A stretch of DNA of 64,000 bases from Leptothrix cholodnii SP-6 (GCF_000019785.1 NC_010524.1:1488001-1552000), one strand, 5' to 3'. Shown: positions 16,301 to 27,380, counted from the first letter of the stretch. Translations and numbers: made by a program. The notes: generated by a model from the letters alone, not told the origin.

Positions 16301-16572
16301 GGGGCAGACAAGTCAAAGGGCTCGGTGGGAAGGGTTTGTACGGAGCCCGACTTACGGCCTGTTGACCGGCATCGACACATGATCACGCCATTGCGATTAC
16401 CGGTCTGATTGCGCAACGACACCCGGCGAGCCGCCGGCAGCCCGTGTTCGGGGGATTGCGCTGTGCCGGGCCCGTCCCGGATGGCATGCTTCCTGCCCGT
16501 CGGGATCCCTGCGCCATCGTGCCGCCGTGGCCGCCATCGCTTTGTCGCAAAACTGACAGCACACCGCACACC

Positions 16573-18354
<1,782 letters not shown>

Positions 18355-18534
18355 GGGACACTTTGCTCGACTGTGCGGGAGTTCCGGATTGCACCCCTTG
18401 CGCTGCGGCGCCGACGACCTGGGTCTGCAGGCCCGTGCGCCGCAGTTGCAAGCGGCCTGAGCGCTGGCGGCAACCTTCGACGCCAAGACCTGCGTCCGTC
18501 AAGATCTCGCGCCGGAGTCCGATATGCGGTGAAG

Positions 18535-19680
18535 ATGCAACCAACGTCCACCCCCCTCTCACCAGACGCGAGACCCGACTGGCGCGGCGTTCGCACGGTG
18601 GCCCAAACTTTGAACGACTTCCGCACCTGTATCGCTGTGCTGGTGTTCTACCTCATCGATGCGGGCCTCATGGCATTGTTTTGCGCGTTCGGCGCCGGCA
18701 ACTGGGCCTCTCCGATGTGGATCGCTGGTACAGGACTGGTGGTCGCCGGTGGGGGCGCCGTCCTGGTGCACCGCTTCGGCGGAGGGCGCTTGGACGACCC
18801 TCGGCTGGTGATCGTGCAGGCCGGGTCGGCACTGGTTGTGACGCTGGGCGTGGCATTGTTCGATCCGCCACTCATGGCCCTGATGCTGATGACGGTGATC
18901 GTGATCATCCCGACCGCGGCGCTGCGCCTTGCGCCGGGCGGCCTGCTTTCGCTTTGCATGGTGGCTGCGGTGGCCTCCTTCGCGGTGGTGGCTGCCCACG
19001 GCGGCCGGCTGACGATCCCCGCCGACACCGCGGCGCAGCAAGCGCTCAGCGGGATGTTTCTGCTCTGGACGCTGGTCAAAGGCGCCAGCATCAACCTGGC
19101 CGGCATGGCGCTGCGCATGGAACTCAACGACAGCCACGAACGCCTGGCCGCCGCGCTGTTGCGTGTCGAGCAACTGGCTGAACGGGACGAGTTGACGGGC
19201 CTGCCCAACCGGCGCCGCATGCAGGCCGCGCTGGCTGAGGAACGTGAACGCTGCAGCCGCAACGGCGTCAGCTTCTCGGTGGCGATGCTGGACATCGACC
19301 ACTTCAAGCGCATCAACGACCTGTATGGCCACCCGATGGGCGACGCGGTCTTACGGTCGGTGGCCCAGCTGATGAGAACCGCATTGCGCAAGCCAGACCT
19401 CGTCGGCAGAGTGGGCGGCGAGGAGTTCCTGATGATCCTGCCCGGGGCTGCGCGCCTCGAGGAAGCGAAGCATGTCGTGGAGCGGGTGCGCGCGGCGATC
19501 GAAGGCAACGACTGGTCAGCGACGAGGGCCGACCTGCAGGTCACAGCATCGATCGGCGTCGCGGTTGGCGAGCCGGGTGAGTCGGTGGAAAGCCTTTTCG
19601 ACCGGGCCGATCGCGGCCTTTATCTCGCCAAGCAGGGTGGCCGCAACCAGGTCGCAGCCGACACACCTCGGCCGCACTGA
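18535..19680 (+). CDS. Membrane-bound diguanylate cyclase (GGDEF)
   Basis: 381 residues from the ATG at 18535; the frame runs further upstream, but without conserved or hydrophobic sequence. The first 200 residues hold about six hydrophobic segments (for example TCIAVLVFYLIDAGLMALF and LVIVQAGSALVVTLGVALF) and no recognisable ligand domain. The GGDEF domain follows from about 215: RDELTGLPNRR, the D.DHFK.IND metal site and the active-site GGEEF. It should make cyclic di-GMP from GTP. No RxxD inhibitory site immediately before the GGEEF was evident. No EAL domain. The signal is unknown, and neighbours give no clue. Confidence 0.92.
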   Translation: MQPTSTPLSPDARPDWRGVRTVAQTLNDFRTCIAVLVFYLIDAGLMALFCAFGAGNWASPMWIAGTGLVVAGGGAVLVHRFGGGRLDDPRLVIVQAGSALVVTLGVALFDPPLMALMLMTVIVIIPTAALRLAPGGLLSLCMVAAVASFAVVAAHGGRLTIPADTAAQQALSGMFLLWTLVKGASINLAGMALRMELNDSHERLAAALLRVEQLAERDELTGLPNRRRMQAALAEERERCSRNGVSFSVAMLDIDHFKRINDLYGHPMGDAVLRSVAQLMRTALRKPDLVGRVGGEEFLMILPGAARLEEAKHVVERVRAAIEGNDWSATRADLQVTASIGVAVGEPGESVESLFDRADRGLYLAKQGGRNQVAADTPRPH

Positions 19681-19799
19681 ACCCCGATTCCGAGCTTCCC
19701 AGCCGACGATACTGCGGCTGTACAAGGCCACGATCCGCGCCGTTGACGCCTCTTGCGGGATCAAGCCGGTCGTCGACCCCGAGTGCCGCAGGCGGTGGG

Positions 19800-20096
19800 C
19801 TAAAACCCGTCCGACGCCTTGCCCCACGGATGACTGCCCGGCACCAACGCCGCCTTGATGCCCGCGCGTTCGATCGCAGCGAGGTCCTTGTAGAAGGTGG
19901 CCTCGTGCACCAGCGTGCCGTTGGGGCTGGTGACCGCAACGTAGCGCGCCACCGGATCGACCTCGCACAGGTAGCCGCCACCGGGATCGGTGGTGGCGCG
20001 CACGGCAAGCTTGATCCTGACGCTGCCGTCTTCGCTCTGGATCGTGCCGCTGCGGCCGCCCTGGGTCAGCATCCGGGCTTTGTAGACGAGGTCCAT
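19800..20096 (-). CDS. Small protein with OsmC/Ohr-like N-terminus, unknown function
   Basis: 98 residues. The first 30 (LVYKARMLTQGGRSGTIQSEDGSVRIKL) look like the opening beta strands of OsmC/Ohr peroxidases (YTA.....GGR.G....DG.L..KL). The remainder is different: a second beta element with YVAVTSPNGTLVHEATFYKDL and a helical tail. Neither of the two peroxidatic cysteines of OsmC is present; there is a single cysteine. It is therefore not a working Ohr; it may be an unrelated small beta protein. It is last in a leftward group that begins at a sigma-54 promoter near 21353. Confidence 0.55.
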   Translation of the reverse strand: MDLVYKARMLTQGGRSGTIQSEDGSVRIKLAVRATTDPGGGYLCEVDPVARYVAVTSPNGTLVHEATFYKDLAAIERAGIKAALVPGSHPWGKASDGF

Positions 20097-20151
20097 CGGG
20101 AGTCCTTCGATCGAGAAAAAGGGGGGGCGGTTCGCGTCAGCGGCGAGGTGG

Positions 20152-20394
20152 CTACTTCGACTTCAGCAGCCTGGCGCGTTCGCCCGCGCCGAGGTTGCTG
20201 AAGTGGCCCTGGGCATCGGCCATGCGGCGGTTGGCCATGCGGATGGCTTCGATCTTGCCGGCCGGGGCGATGCGCGAGACCGCGCGCACCAGCTCGGTCG
20301 AGGCACAGCTCGGGCAGGTCGGCACGGTGCCGGAGCGCACCAGCAGTTCGAACGCGGCATCGCAGGCCTTGCAGTGGTAGTCGTACAGCGGCAT
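20152..20394 (-). CDS. FmdB-type zinc-ribbon protein
   Basis: 80 residues, starting MPLYDYHCKACD. The zinc ribbon is C8-x2-C11 and C27-x2-C30 (YDYHCKACDAAFELL, then PTCPSC), the pattern of the FmdB regulatory-protein family. The C-terminal 40 residues are helical and basic. FmdB-like proteins are common small proteins with no firm function; DNA or partner binding is assumed. The start at 20394 matches the family N-terminus, and a longer frame upstream adds proline/arginine-rich sequence of no merit. It lies between the OsmC-like gene and the 196-residue gene, all leftward, in a group opposite nifH. Confidence 0.85.
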   Translation of the reverse strand: MPLYDYHCKACDAAFELLVRSGTVPTCPSCASTELVRAVSRIAPAGKIEAIRMANRRMADAQGHFSNLGAGERARLLKSK

Positions 20395-20549
20395 GGCGGG
20401 TTCCTGTGGCAGATGACGAATGAAGGCGTGAGCGCGGATCAGCGCGATCCCCGTGCCATCGCCAGGGCCGGGTAGGCGCCCGGCGCGTGCTCGAACAGGC
20501 GTGCCCGGCCCATCGCGGAAGGCACGGAAGGCACCGGCGCCGGCATGGT

Positions 20550-21140
20550 TCACACGGGGCGGTTTTCGTAGAGGTTGCGCACCGGGCCCATCAAGGCCAG
20601 GCCTTCTTCGTAGCTGATCTTCGGAAAGCTCTGGCTGAAACCCGCGGCCTTGTCGGCGATCGCATCCACCTTGCCGGCGGTGTCGAGGCGCTTGAGTTCG
20701 GTCTTCTCGAGATAGAGCAGTTCAAGCGTCTCGTTGTAGACCGTCGCTTCGTCGATCGGCAGGATGTAGAAGCTGGCGCCGCCGAACTCGACCTGGTAGC
20801 GCTTGGAGATGTCGATGTTGTCGCAGAAGAGAAAGTACTTGCCCTTCGGCGACAGCGCATCGCCCAGCACCTCGGCCAGCATCTTCAGGTGCTCGAAGCT
20901 GAGCAGGAACGCGCTCAGGAAGGCGATGTGCGATTCGCCTTCCTGCGCGGCGGCAATCACCTGGTCGCTGCTGACTTCGGGCGGGCGTGCTTCGTCGGCG
21001 CGCTTGGCTGCGAACTTCAAGGCGATATCACCACGAAAGCCGATGCGTCCGGCCTTCCGGGTCGGACCCTTCAGCACGCTGTTGAGCAGGCGGCCTTCGG
21101 CCTCGAGGCGGCCGAGTGCGGTTTGGTCGATGGTCGTCAT
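20550..21140 (-). CDS. Unrecognised 196-residue protein, divergent from nifH
   Basis: I do not recognise this family. It is a soluble alpha/beta protein without signal peptide or membrane segment. Visible landmarks are an N-terminal RIGFRGDIALKFAAKR segment, a long helix (IAFLSAFLLSFEHLKMLAEVLGDAL), then a beta segment GKYFLFCDNIDISKRYQVEFGGASFYILPIDEATVYNETLELLYLEK. It has one cysteine and no nucleotide- or metal-binding signature. Codon use is like the neighbours. It lies in a leftward group whose first possible promoter is a sigma-54 site at 21338-21353, sharing a NifA site with nifH, so a role linked to nitrogenase is suspected. Confidence 0.7.
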   Translation of the reverse strand: MTTIDQTALGRLEAEGRLLNSVLKGPTRKAGRIGFRGDIALKFAAKRADEARPPEVSSDQVIAAAQEGESHIAFLSAFLLSFEHLKMLAEVLGDALSPKGKYFLFCDNIDISKRYQVEFGGASFYILPIDEATVYNETLELLYLEKTELKRLDTAGKVDAIADKAAGFSQSFPKISYEEGLALMGPVRNLYENRPV

Positions 21141-21188
21141 GGTGAGGTCTTTCTTCAGGGGTGGGGAGTCGATCGGGAAAGGGTCGAT

Positions 21189-21326
21189 TCAGGTTGCATC
21201 GGCATTGCGCAGGAAGTCGGCCACCTTGTAGAAGGCCGCATCCGGCTCGGCACGCAAGGCGTCGTCATGCCCGTCCAGTCGCAGGTCATGCGGATTGCTG
21301 ATCAATGGCAGGACGGGCTGGTTCAT
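21189..21326 (-). CDS. Possible 45-residue small protein opposite nifH
   Basis: A short open frame, MNQPVLPLISNPHDLRLDGH...AAFYKVADFLRNADAT, with the high third-position GC typical of real genes here. It is the first gene of the leftward group and ends 49 bases before the 196-residue gene. No clear ribosome site precedes it. If the sigma-54 promoter at 21338-21353 is used, transcription would start about two bases before the ATG, which would make the message leaderless. It may be a genuine small nif-regulated protein or merely a chance frame in a leader. Confidence 0.4.
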   Translation of the reverse strand: MNQPVLPLISNPHDLRLDGHDDALRAEPDAAFYKVADFLRNADAT

Positions 21327-21337
21327 GCAGCAACTAC

Positions 21338-21353
21338 TGCAACCCCCGTACCA
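21338..21353 (-). promoter_or_regulatory. Candidate sigma-54 promoter facing away from nifH
   Basis: Read leftward: TGGTAC, five bases, TTGCA. GG and GC are ten bases apart. Only the fourth base of the -24 box departs from TGGCAC. It lies 98 bases from the NifA site at 21451, which is symmetric and can serve both directions. It would drive the genes from 21326 down to 19800. Confidence 0.6.
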
Positions 21354-21450
21354 GCCCGTGTCGCACGGCTCGCGCGCGTGATCCGTCTACGAGCAAGGGC
21401 GCCGACGCCTGGTTTTTGCCGTTGTCGAGCGACGCTGGAAAGCCCTGATT

Positions 21451-21466
21451 TGTCGGCTTTCAAACA
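21451..21466. promoter_or_regulatory. NifA upstream activator sequence of nifH
   Basis: TGT, ten bases, ACA: an exact NifA consensus. It is 80 bases upstream of the nifH -24 box and 97 bases from the leftward sigma-54 candidate, in suitable range of both. Confidence 0.82.
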
Positions 21467-21546
21467 ATCTCCACGAGCCCTCCGTCGACACCTGAAAGAG
21501 AAGGTTTCTCTCGTGAAAACAATCACTTGCATGAGTTCTCACGGGG

Positions 21547-21562
21547 TGGCACGCAGGTTGCG
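21547..21562 (+). promoter_or_regulatory. Sigma-54 (-24/-12) promoter of nifH
   Basis: TGGCACG, four bases, TTGCG: full -24 box and near-perfect -12 box at the correct spacing. Downstream of a NifA site and 146 bases before the nifH start. Confidence 0.88.
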
Positions 21563-21621
21563 AAAGGAGCTCTGCGCGGAACCCATGTCTGCCCCGGCGG
21601 GCTTCATAAGAAGACCGATAG

Positions 21622-22590
<969 letters not shown>

Positions 22591-22602
22591 TCCAGAACCA
22601 AA

Positions 22603-22659
22603 GGCTCACCGAGTGAGCCATGGACGGCGGTGTGTCCGCATCGCGCCACGCTGCCGTCC
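22603..22659 (+). other. Two hairpins in the nifH-nifD intergenic region
   Basis: A perfect seven-pair stem with a three-base loop (GGCTCAC/GTGAGCC, 22603-22619) begins 12 bases after nifH. A second seven-pair stem (GGACGGC/GCCGTCC, 22622-22659) follows. There is no T-run, so termination is unlikely. Stabilisation of the nifH message, giving more NifH than NifDK, is the likely effect. Confidence 0.6.
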
Positions 22660-22700
22660 CGAAAGCATCTCCTTTCGACCGCTTTCCGGAGCACCCCACC

Positions 22701-24158
22701 ATGAGCATCACCGTAGAAGAGCGCAAGGCCACCAACAAGGCCTTGATTGACGAAGTCCTGAAGGCCTATCCCGAAAAGATGGCCAAGCGCCGTGCCAAGC
22801 ACCTCGGCCAGTTCGAGGAAGGCAAGCCCGATTGCGGCGTCAAGTCCAACATCAAGTCGCTCCCCGGCGTGATGACCATCCGTGGCTGTGCCTACGCCGG
22901 CTCCAAGGGCGTGGTGTGGGGCCCCATCAAGGACATGATCCACATCTCCCACGGACCCGTCGGCTGTGGCCAGTACAGCTGGGCCGCCCGGCGCAACTAC
23001 TACATCGGCACCACCGGCATCGACACCTTCGTGACGATGCAGTTCACCTCCGACTTCCAGGAGAAGGACATCGTCTTCGGCGGCGACAAGAAGCTCGACA
23101 AGATCATCGACGAGATCCAGGTCCTGTTCCCGCTGAACAAGGGCATCTCGATCCAGAGCGAATGCCCGATCGGCCTGATCGGCGACGACATCGAGGCGGT
23201 GTCGAAGAAGAAGGCCAAGGAACACGACGGCCACACCATCGTGCCGGTGCGCTGCGAGGGTTTCCGTGGCGTGTCGCAATCGCTCGGCCACCACATCGCC
23301 AACGACGCGATCCGGGACTGGGTGTTCGACAAGGTCGACCCCAACAAGCGCCCCGACTTCGTCTCGACCCCGTACGACGTGGCCATCATCGGCGACTACA
23401 ACATCGGTGGCGATGCCTGGTCGAGCCGCATCCTGCTCGAAGAGATGGGCCTGCGCGTGATCGCCCAGTGGTCCGGCGACGGCACCATCGCCGAGCTGGA
23501 AAACACCCCCAAGGCCAAGCTCAACGTGCTGCATTGCTACCGCTCGATGAACTACATCAGCCGGCACATGGAAGAGAAGTACGGCGTGCCCTGGGTCGAG
23601 TACAACTTCTTCGGCCCGACCATGATCGAGAAGAGCCTGCGCGAGATCGCGGCCCACTTCGACGACACGATCAAGGCCAAGGCTGAAGAGGTTATCGCCA
23701 AGTACCGCCCGCTGGTCGACGCGGTGATCGCCAAGTACAAGCCGCGCCTGCTCGACAAGACCGTGATGCTGTTCGTCGGCGGCCTGCGCCCACGCCACGT
23801 CATCGGCGCCTACGAGGACCTGGGCATGAACGTGGTCGGCACCGGCTACGAGTTCGGCCACAACGACGACTACCAGCGCACCACCCACTACATCAAGGAC
23901 GGCACGCTGATCTATGACGACGTGACGGGCTACGAGTTCGAGAAGTTCGTCGAGAAGGTGCAGCCCGACCTGGTCGGCTCGGGCATCAAGGAGAAGTACG
24001 TCTTCCAGAAGATGGGCGTGCCGTTCCGCCAGATGCACAGCTGGGACTACTCGGGCCCGTACCACGGCTATGACGGCTTCGCGATCTTCGCGCGCGACAT
24101 GGACATGGCGATTTCGAGCCCTGTCTGGGCACTTGCCAAGGCCCCGTGGAAGAGCTGA
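22701..24158 (+). CDS. nifD: Nitrogenase MoFe protein alpha chain NifD
   Basis: 485 residues, normal for the molybdenum enzyme. P-cluster cysteines include C63 ([10 protein letters not shown]) and C89 ([10 protein letters not shown]). The FeMo-cofactor pocket is recognisable from the cysteine in [13 protein letters not shown], the Q-S-L-G-H-H segment near residue 195 (GVSQSLGHH) and the histidine in [18 protein letters not shown]. The start is the ATG at 22701; the frame running back towards nifH is not conserved. It is 110 bases downstream of nifH, with hairpins between, and 128 bases before nifK. Confidence 0.99.
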   Translation: MSITVEERKATNKALIDEVLKAYPEKMAKRRAKHLGQFEEGKPDCGVKSNIKSLPGVMTIRGCAYAGSKGVVWGPIKDMIHISHGPVGCGQYSWAARRNYYIGTTGIDTFVTMQFTSDFQEKDIVFGGDKKLDKIIDEIQVLFPLNKGISIQSECPIGLIGDDIEAVSKKKAKEHDGHTIVPVRCEGFRGVSQSLGHHIANDAIRDWVFDKVDPNKRPDFVSTPYDVAIIGDYNIGGDAWSSRILLEEMGLRVIAQWSGDGTIAELENTPKAKLNVLHCYRSMNYISRHMEEKYGVPWVEYNFFGPTMIEKSLREIAAHFDDTIKAKAEEVIAKYRPLVDAVIAKYKPRLLDKTVMLFVGGLRPRHVIGAYEDLGMNVVGTGYEFGHNDDYQRTTHYIKDGTLIYDDVTGYEFEKFVEKVQPDLVGSGIKEKYVFQKMGVPFRQMHSWDYSGPYHGYDGFAIFARDMDMAISSPVWALAKAPWKS

Positions 24159-24162
24159 CCCC

Positions 24163-24240
24163 CTAGACGCCAGAGGCGTCGTCCCCCCAAGGGGGAGTGG
24201 CCCTCTTGGGGCGGCCCGGCGAGGGCCGGCCGCCCTCGCT
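24163..24240 (+). repeat. Dispersed intergenic hairpin repeat, copy between nifD and nifK
   Basis: Contains CGCCAGAGGCG, then CCCCCCAAGGGGG, then CTTGGGGCGGCCCGGCG and GGCCGGCC. The same block order, with changed bases, is seen at 25850 and, in reverse, at 51575. It resembles the multi-hairpin intergenic repeats common in Burkholderiales genomes. Confidence 0.6.
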
Positions 24241-24286
24241 GCAAGCACCGATCAATTCTCTGAACCTGATCCAACGGAGTCCCACC

Positions 24287-25846
24287 ATGCCGCAAAACGC
24301 CGACAAGGTCATCGACCACGAAATGCTCTTCCGCGAGCCGGAGTACCAGGAGCTGTTTGCCTCCAAGAAGGCCGAATTCGAGTTCAACCATTCCGACACC
24401 AAGGTCGCCGAGATCCGCGACTGGACCAAGAGCGCCGAGTACAAGGACAAGAACTTCGCCCGTGAAGCGCTGACCGTCAATCCGGCCAAGGCCTGCCAGC
24501 CGCTGGGTGCGGTGTTCGTGGCCAACGGTTTCCACAAGACCCTGAGCTTCGTGCACGGTTCGCAAGGCTGCGTGGCCTACTACCGCTCGCACTTCTCGCG
24601 TCACTTCAAGGAGCCGACCTCGTGCGTGTCTTCCTCGATGACCGAAGACGCCGCCGTGTTCGGTGGCCTCAACAACATGATCGACGGCCTGGCCAACTCG
24701 TACAACCTGTACAAGCCCGACATGATCGCGGTGTCGACCACCTGCATGGCCGAGGTCATCGGTGACGACCTGAACGCCTTCATCAAGACCTCGAAGGAAA
24801 AGGGCAGCGTGCCGGCCGAGTTCGACGTGCCTTTCGCGCACACGCCGGCCTTCGTCGGCAGCCACGTGACCGGCTACGACAACGCCCTGCTCGGCATCCT
24901 GCAGCACTTCTGGGACGGCAAGGCCGGCACGGCGCCCAAGCTCGAGCGCGTGCCTGACGAGAGCATCAACTTCATCGGTGGCTTCGACGGTTTCGTGGTC
25001 GGCAACATGTTGGAGATCAAGCGCATCTTCGACCTGTTCGGTGCCGACTACACCGTGCTGTGCGATCCGTCGGAGACCTGGAACACGCCCACCGACGGCC
25101 AGTTCCGCATGTACGAAGGTGGCACCACCAAGGCCCAGGTCGAGCGTGCCCTGAACGCCAAGGCGACGATCGTCTTCCAGGAATACAGCTGCGAAAAGAC
25201 CATCAAGTACCTGAAGGAAAAGGGCCAGGAAGTCGTGGTGCTCAACAGCCCCATCGGCGTGGCCGGCACCGATGCCTTCGTGATGGCCCTGTCACGCCTG
25301 ACCGGCAAGCCCGTGCCCGCTGTGCTGGAGAAGGAGCGCGGCCAGCTGGTCGACGCGATGGCCGACAGCCAGGCCCACCTGCACGGCAAGCGTTATGCGC
25401 TGTACGGCGATCCGGACATGATGCTGGGCCTGACCCAGTTCCTGCTTGAACTCGGTGCCGAACCGGCTCACGTGCTGGCTACCAATGGCAGCAACGAATG
25501 GGCCGCCAAGGTCCAGGCGCTGCTCGATGCATCGCCCTACGGCGCGGGCTGCAAGGTGTACCCGAAGCGCGACCTCTGGCACATGCGCTCGCTGCTGTTC
25601 ACGGAGCCGGTCGACTTCCTGATCGGCAACACCTACGGCAAGTACCTCGAGCGCGACACCGGCACGCCGCTGATCCGCATGGTGTTCCCGATCTTCGATC
25701 GCCACCACTACCACCGTTACCCGATCTGGGGTTATGACGGTGCGCTGCGCACGCTGATCATGTTCCTCGACGAGTTCTTCGAGACGCTGGACGCGAACAC
25801 CATCGTCCCCGGCAAGACCGACTACTCCTACGACATCATCCGATGA
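24287..25846 (+). CDS. nifK: Nitrogenase MoFe protein beta chain NifK
   Basis: 519 residues, usual length. P-cluster ligands are visible in [24 protein letters not shown] and [13 protein letters not shown]. The long N-terminal arm specific to molybdenum NifK is present ([24 protein letters not shown]). The C-terminal block [13 protein letters not shown]...[19 protein letters not shown] is highly conserved. The start is the ATG 12 bases after a purine-rich ACGGAG. With NifD it forms the alpha2-beta2 enzyme that reduces N2. A repeat lies on each side of the gene. Confidence 0.99.
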   Translation: MPQNADKVIDHEMLFREPEYQELFASKKAEFEFNHSDTKVAEIRDWTKSAEYKDKNFAREALTVNPAKACQPLGAVFVANGFHKTLSFVHGSQGCVAYYRSHFSRHFKEPTSCVSSSMTEDAAVFGGLNNMIDGLANSYNLYKPDMIAVSTTCMAEVIGDDLNAFIKTSKEKGSVPAEFDVPFAHTPAFVGSHVTGYDNALLGILQHFWDGKAGTAPKLERVPDESINFIGGFDGFVVGNMLEIKRIFDLFGADYTVLCDPSETWNTPTDGQFRMYEGGTTKAQVERALNAKATIVFQEYSCEKTIKYLKEKGQEVVVLNSPIGVAGTDAFVMALSRLTGKPVPAVLEKERGQLVDAMADSQAHLHGKRYALYGDPDMMLGLTQFLLELGAEPAHVLATNGSNEWAAKVQALLDASPYGAGCKVYPKRDLWHMRSLLFTEPVDFLIGNTYGKYLERDTGTPLIRMVFPIFDRHHYHRYPIWGYDGALRTLIMFLDEFFETLDANTIVPGKTDYSYDIIR

Positions 25847-25849
25847 GTG

Positions 25850-25905
25850 TCGGCCCCCCGAGGGGACGCCGGGCCTGCTTGGGGCGGCCCGGCGCTGGCC
25901 CGTAA
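25850..25905 (+). repeat. Dispersed intergenic hairpin repeat, copy after nifK
   Basis: Begins GGCCCCCCGAGGGG and continues GCTTGGGGCGGCCCGGCGCTGG. It shares the 17-base CTTGGGGCGGCCCGGCG with the copy between nifD and nifK. Its hairpins may attenuate read-through from nifK. Confidence 0.55.
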
Positions 25906-25983
25906 GTCAGGCCATCGGTCCCGGCAATCCGAGCCCCGCTCGTTGCAACGAAGACGTCCTTGTCATGTTTCGAGGAGTTCGAG

Positions 25984-26301
25984 ATGGAACCCGTGCTCGT
26001 CAAGTACCTGTCCGACGACCGCAAGGTCGAGATCATCGATGGTTGGCTGTGCCTGGAGGGCCGCCCCGAGGTGCGTGAACTGGTGGTGCTCGACGAGCAT
26101 CCGAATCGGCAGGCGATCCTGAAGGCGGTGCCCAAGGCCACGCACATGGCCGGGCGCATTCCGTTGACGATGCCCGAGGCGTCGGTGGCGCAGGCCGCCT
26201 TGCGGCGTGCCCACGACACCTTCGATGGCAGCGCCCATGCCGTGACCGAGCGCATGCGCCATGCGGTCTGGCAGAAGGTGTTCGCCGACGGCGCCGATTG
26301 A
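25984..26301 (+). CDS. Unrecognised 105-residue protein downstream of nifK
   Basis: Starts at the ATG with AGGAG six bases upstream (an ATG eight codons earlier is less well placed). No family is recognised. The N-terminal half is probably beta-rich (VLVKYLSDDRKVEIIDGWLCLEGRPEVRELVVLDEHPN), the second half helical (MPEASVAQAALRRAHDTFDGSAHAVTERMRHAVWQKVF). One cysteine; no signal peptide. It follows nifK by 137 bases with a repeat between, and precedes two further rightward genes ending in hscB, so it is probably expressed with nifHDK. Candidates are a nitrogenase accessory or protective protein. Confidence 0.65.
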   Translation: MEPVLVKYLSDDRKVEIIDGWLCLEGRPEVRELVVLDEHPNRQAILKAVPKATHMAGRIPLTMPEASVAQAALRRAHDTFDGSAHAVTERMRHAVWQKVFADGAD

Positions 26302-26338
26302 CCCCGCGCGGCATCGAATCGAAAGAGGCCGTGAAGCA

Positions 26339-26824
26339 ATGATCTATGTCGTTGAAGTGCCGCCGCAAGGCGAGCCGCATGCCTGGTTCGCCTTCGACGA
26401 AGAAGACCTGTTGAACAAGGTGGCCGCGGACGACCGCCTCGCTGCCCACGCGATCTGGGATTGCGCCAGCGCGAGCGAGCTGCTCGATCTGTTCGACGAA
26501 AGCCCCGCTGCCATCGGCATCGAACAGCGCCACCCCGCCATCTGCGCGCTCGGCACGCAGTCCGGCTGGGACACGCTGCTGTACCGCGCCGACTACCTGC
26601 AGGAGCCCGGCCTCTATGCGCCGCAGCCGGTGCGCCTGGTCGACGCCTGCCGCGCGGCCTTGCGCCAGCGCGGCGGGCAATGGCGTTTCTACGAAGGCGA
26701 GCAGCACGCGCTGATGGCCGTGGATGCGCCCGACACGCTCTACGATCAACCCGGCGGCTGGCGCGCACGCTGGTCCTTGCGCCAGCAGTTGATCGCCGTC
26801 GAGGCCCTCGCCGATGACCTCTGA
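26339..26824 (+). CDS. Unrecognised 161-residue protein downstream of nifK
   Basis: Begins MIYVVEVPPQGEPHAWFAFDEEDLLNKV. A mixed alpha/beta protein, rich in tryptophan and acidic residues, with segments AHAIWDCASASELLDLFDE and YRADYLQEPGLYAPQPVRLVDACRAALRQRGGQWRFYEGEQ. No known domain is recognised and there is no membrane segment. Three cysteines do not form a motif. The gene lies 37 bases after the previous unknown and 27 bases before hscB, all on one strand. That places it in the nif transcription unit, where an assembly role together with HscB is possible but unproven. Confidence 0.65.
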   Translation: MIYVVEVPPQGEPHAWFAFDEEDLLNKVAADDRLAAHAIWDCASASELLDLFDESPAAIGIEQRHPAICALGTQSGWDTLLYRADYLQEPGLYAPQPVRLVDACRAALRQRGGQWRFYEGEQHALMAVDAPDTLYDQPGGWRARWSLRQQLIAVEALADDL

Positions 26825-26851
26825 GCACGCCGCGCGCTGGCGCACACGCCC

Positions 26852-27370
26852 ATGAGGATCGACGACAACGACTTCGAGCTGTTCGGCATCGAGGCGAGCT
26901 TCTCTCTCGATCGAGCCCGGCTCGACGCACGCTGGAAAGCGCTGCAGGGCGAGGTGCACCCGGATCGTTTCGTGGCCGAAGGGGCGGCCGCTCAACGAGT
27001 GGCGATGCAATGGGCGATCCGTGTCAACGAGGCCTATCGGCGCCTGAAGGATCCGCTCCAGCGCGCCGCCTATCTGTGCGAACTCAATGGCCAGGCGATC
27101 GGTGCCGAGAACAACACCGCGATGCCGGCCGCCTTCCTGATGCAGCAGATGGCGTGGCGCGAATCGCTCGACGAGGCCCGCACGCTGGCCGCTGTCGAAG
27201 GACTGGCCGACCAGGTGGCCGCGCGTCAGCGCACCTTGCTCGACGAGATGGCCGTGCTGATCGACGAACGCCACGACTGGCCCGCCGCCACCGCACAGGT
27301 GCGCGCGCTGATGTTCATCACGCGTTTCTCGCAGGACGTCGATCGGCGCCTCGACGCCGACGGCGCCTGA
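26852..27370 (+). CDS. hscB: HscB-type J-domain co-chaperone
   Basis: 172 residues, the family's usual length. The N-terminal J domain has the HPD motif in EVHPDRF (residues 36-38) and helix IRVNEAYRRLKDPLQRAAYLCEL. The C-terminal three-helix bundle binds the scaffold protein (MQQMAWRESLDEAR, LLDEMAVLIDE). HscB stimulates the HscA ATPase to release clusters from IscU. Normally it lies in the isc operon before hscA; here it stands alone at the end of a nifHDK-led series with no hscA, iscU or fdx beside it. It may be a nif-dedicated copy or the relocated sole copy. Confidence 0.92.
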   Translation: MRIDDNDFELFGIEASFSLDRARLDARWKALQGEVHPDRFVAEGAAAQRVAMQWAIRVNEAYRRLKDPLQRAAYLCELNGQAIGAENNTAMPAAFLMQQMAWRESLDEARTLAAVEGLADQVAARQRTLLDEMAVLIDERHDWPAATAQVRALMFITRFSQDVDRRLDADGA

Positions 27371-27380
27371 GGCGCCGCGC

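Noticed and set aside
19800..20096. Calling the 98-residue protein an Ohr/OsmC peroxidase
   Set aside because: Only the first 30 residues are similar; both peroxidatic cysteines and most of the fold are missing.
20395..20553. Upstream extension of the FmdB-type gene
   Set aside because: The family N-terminus MPLYDYxC begins at 20394; the extra residues are proline/glycine/arginine filler.
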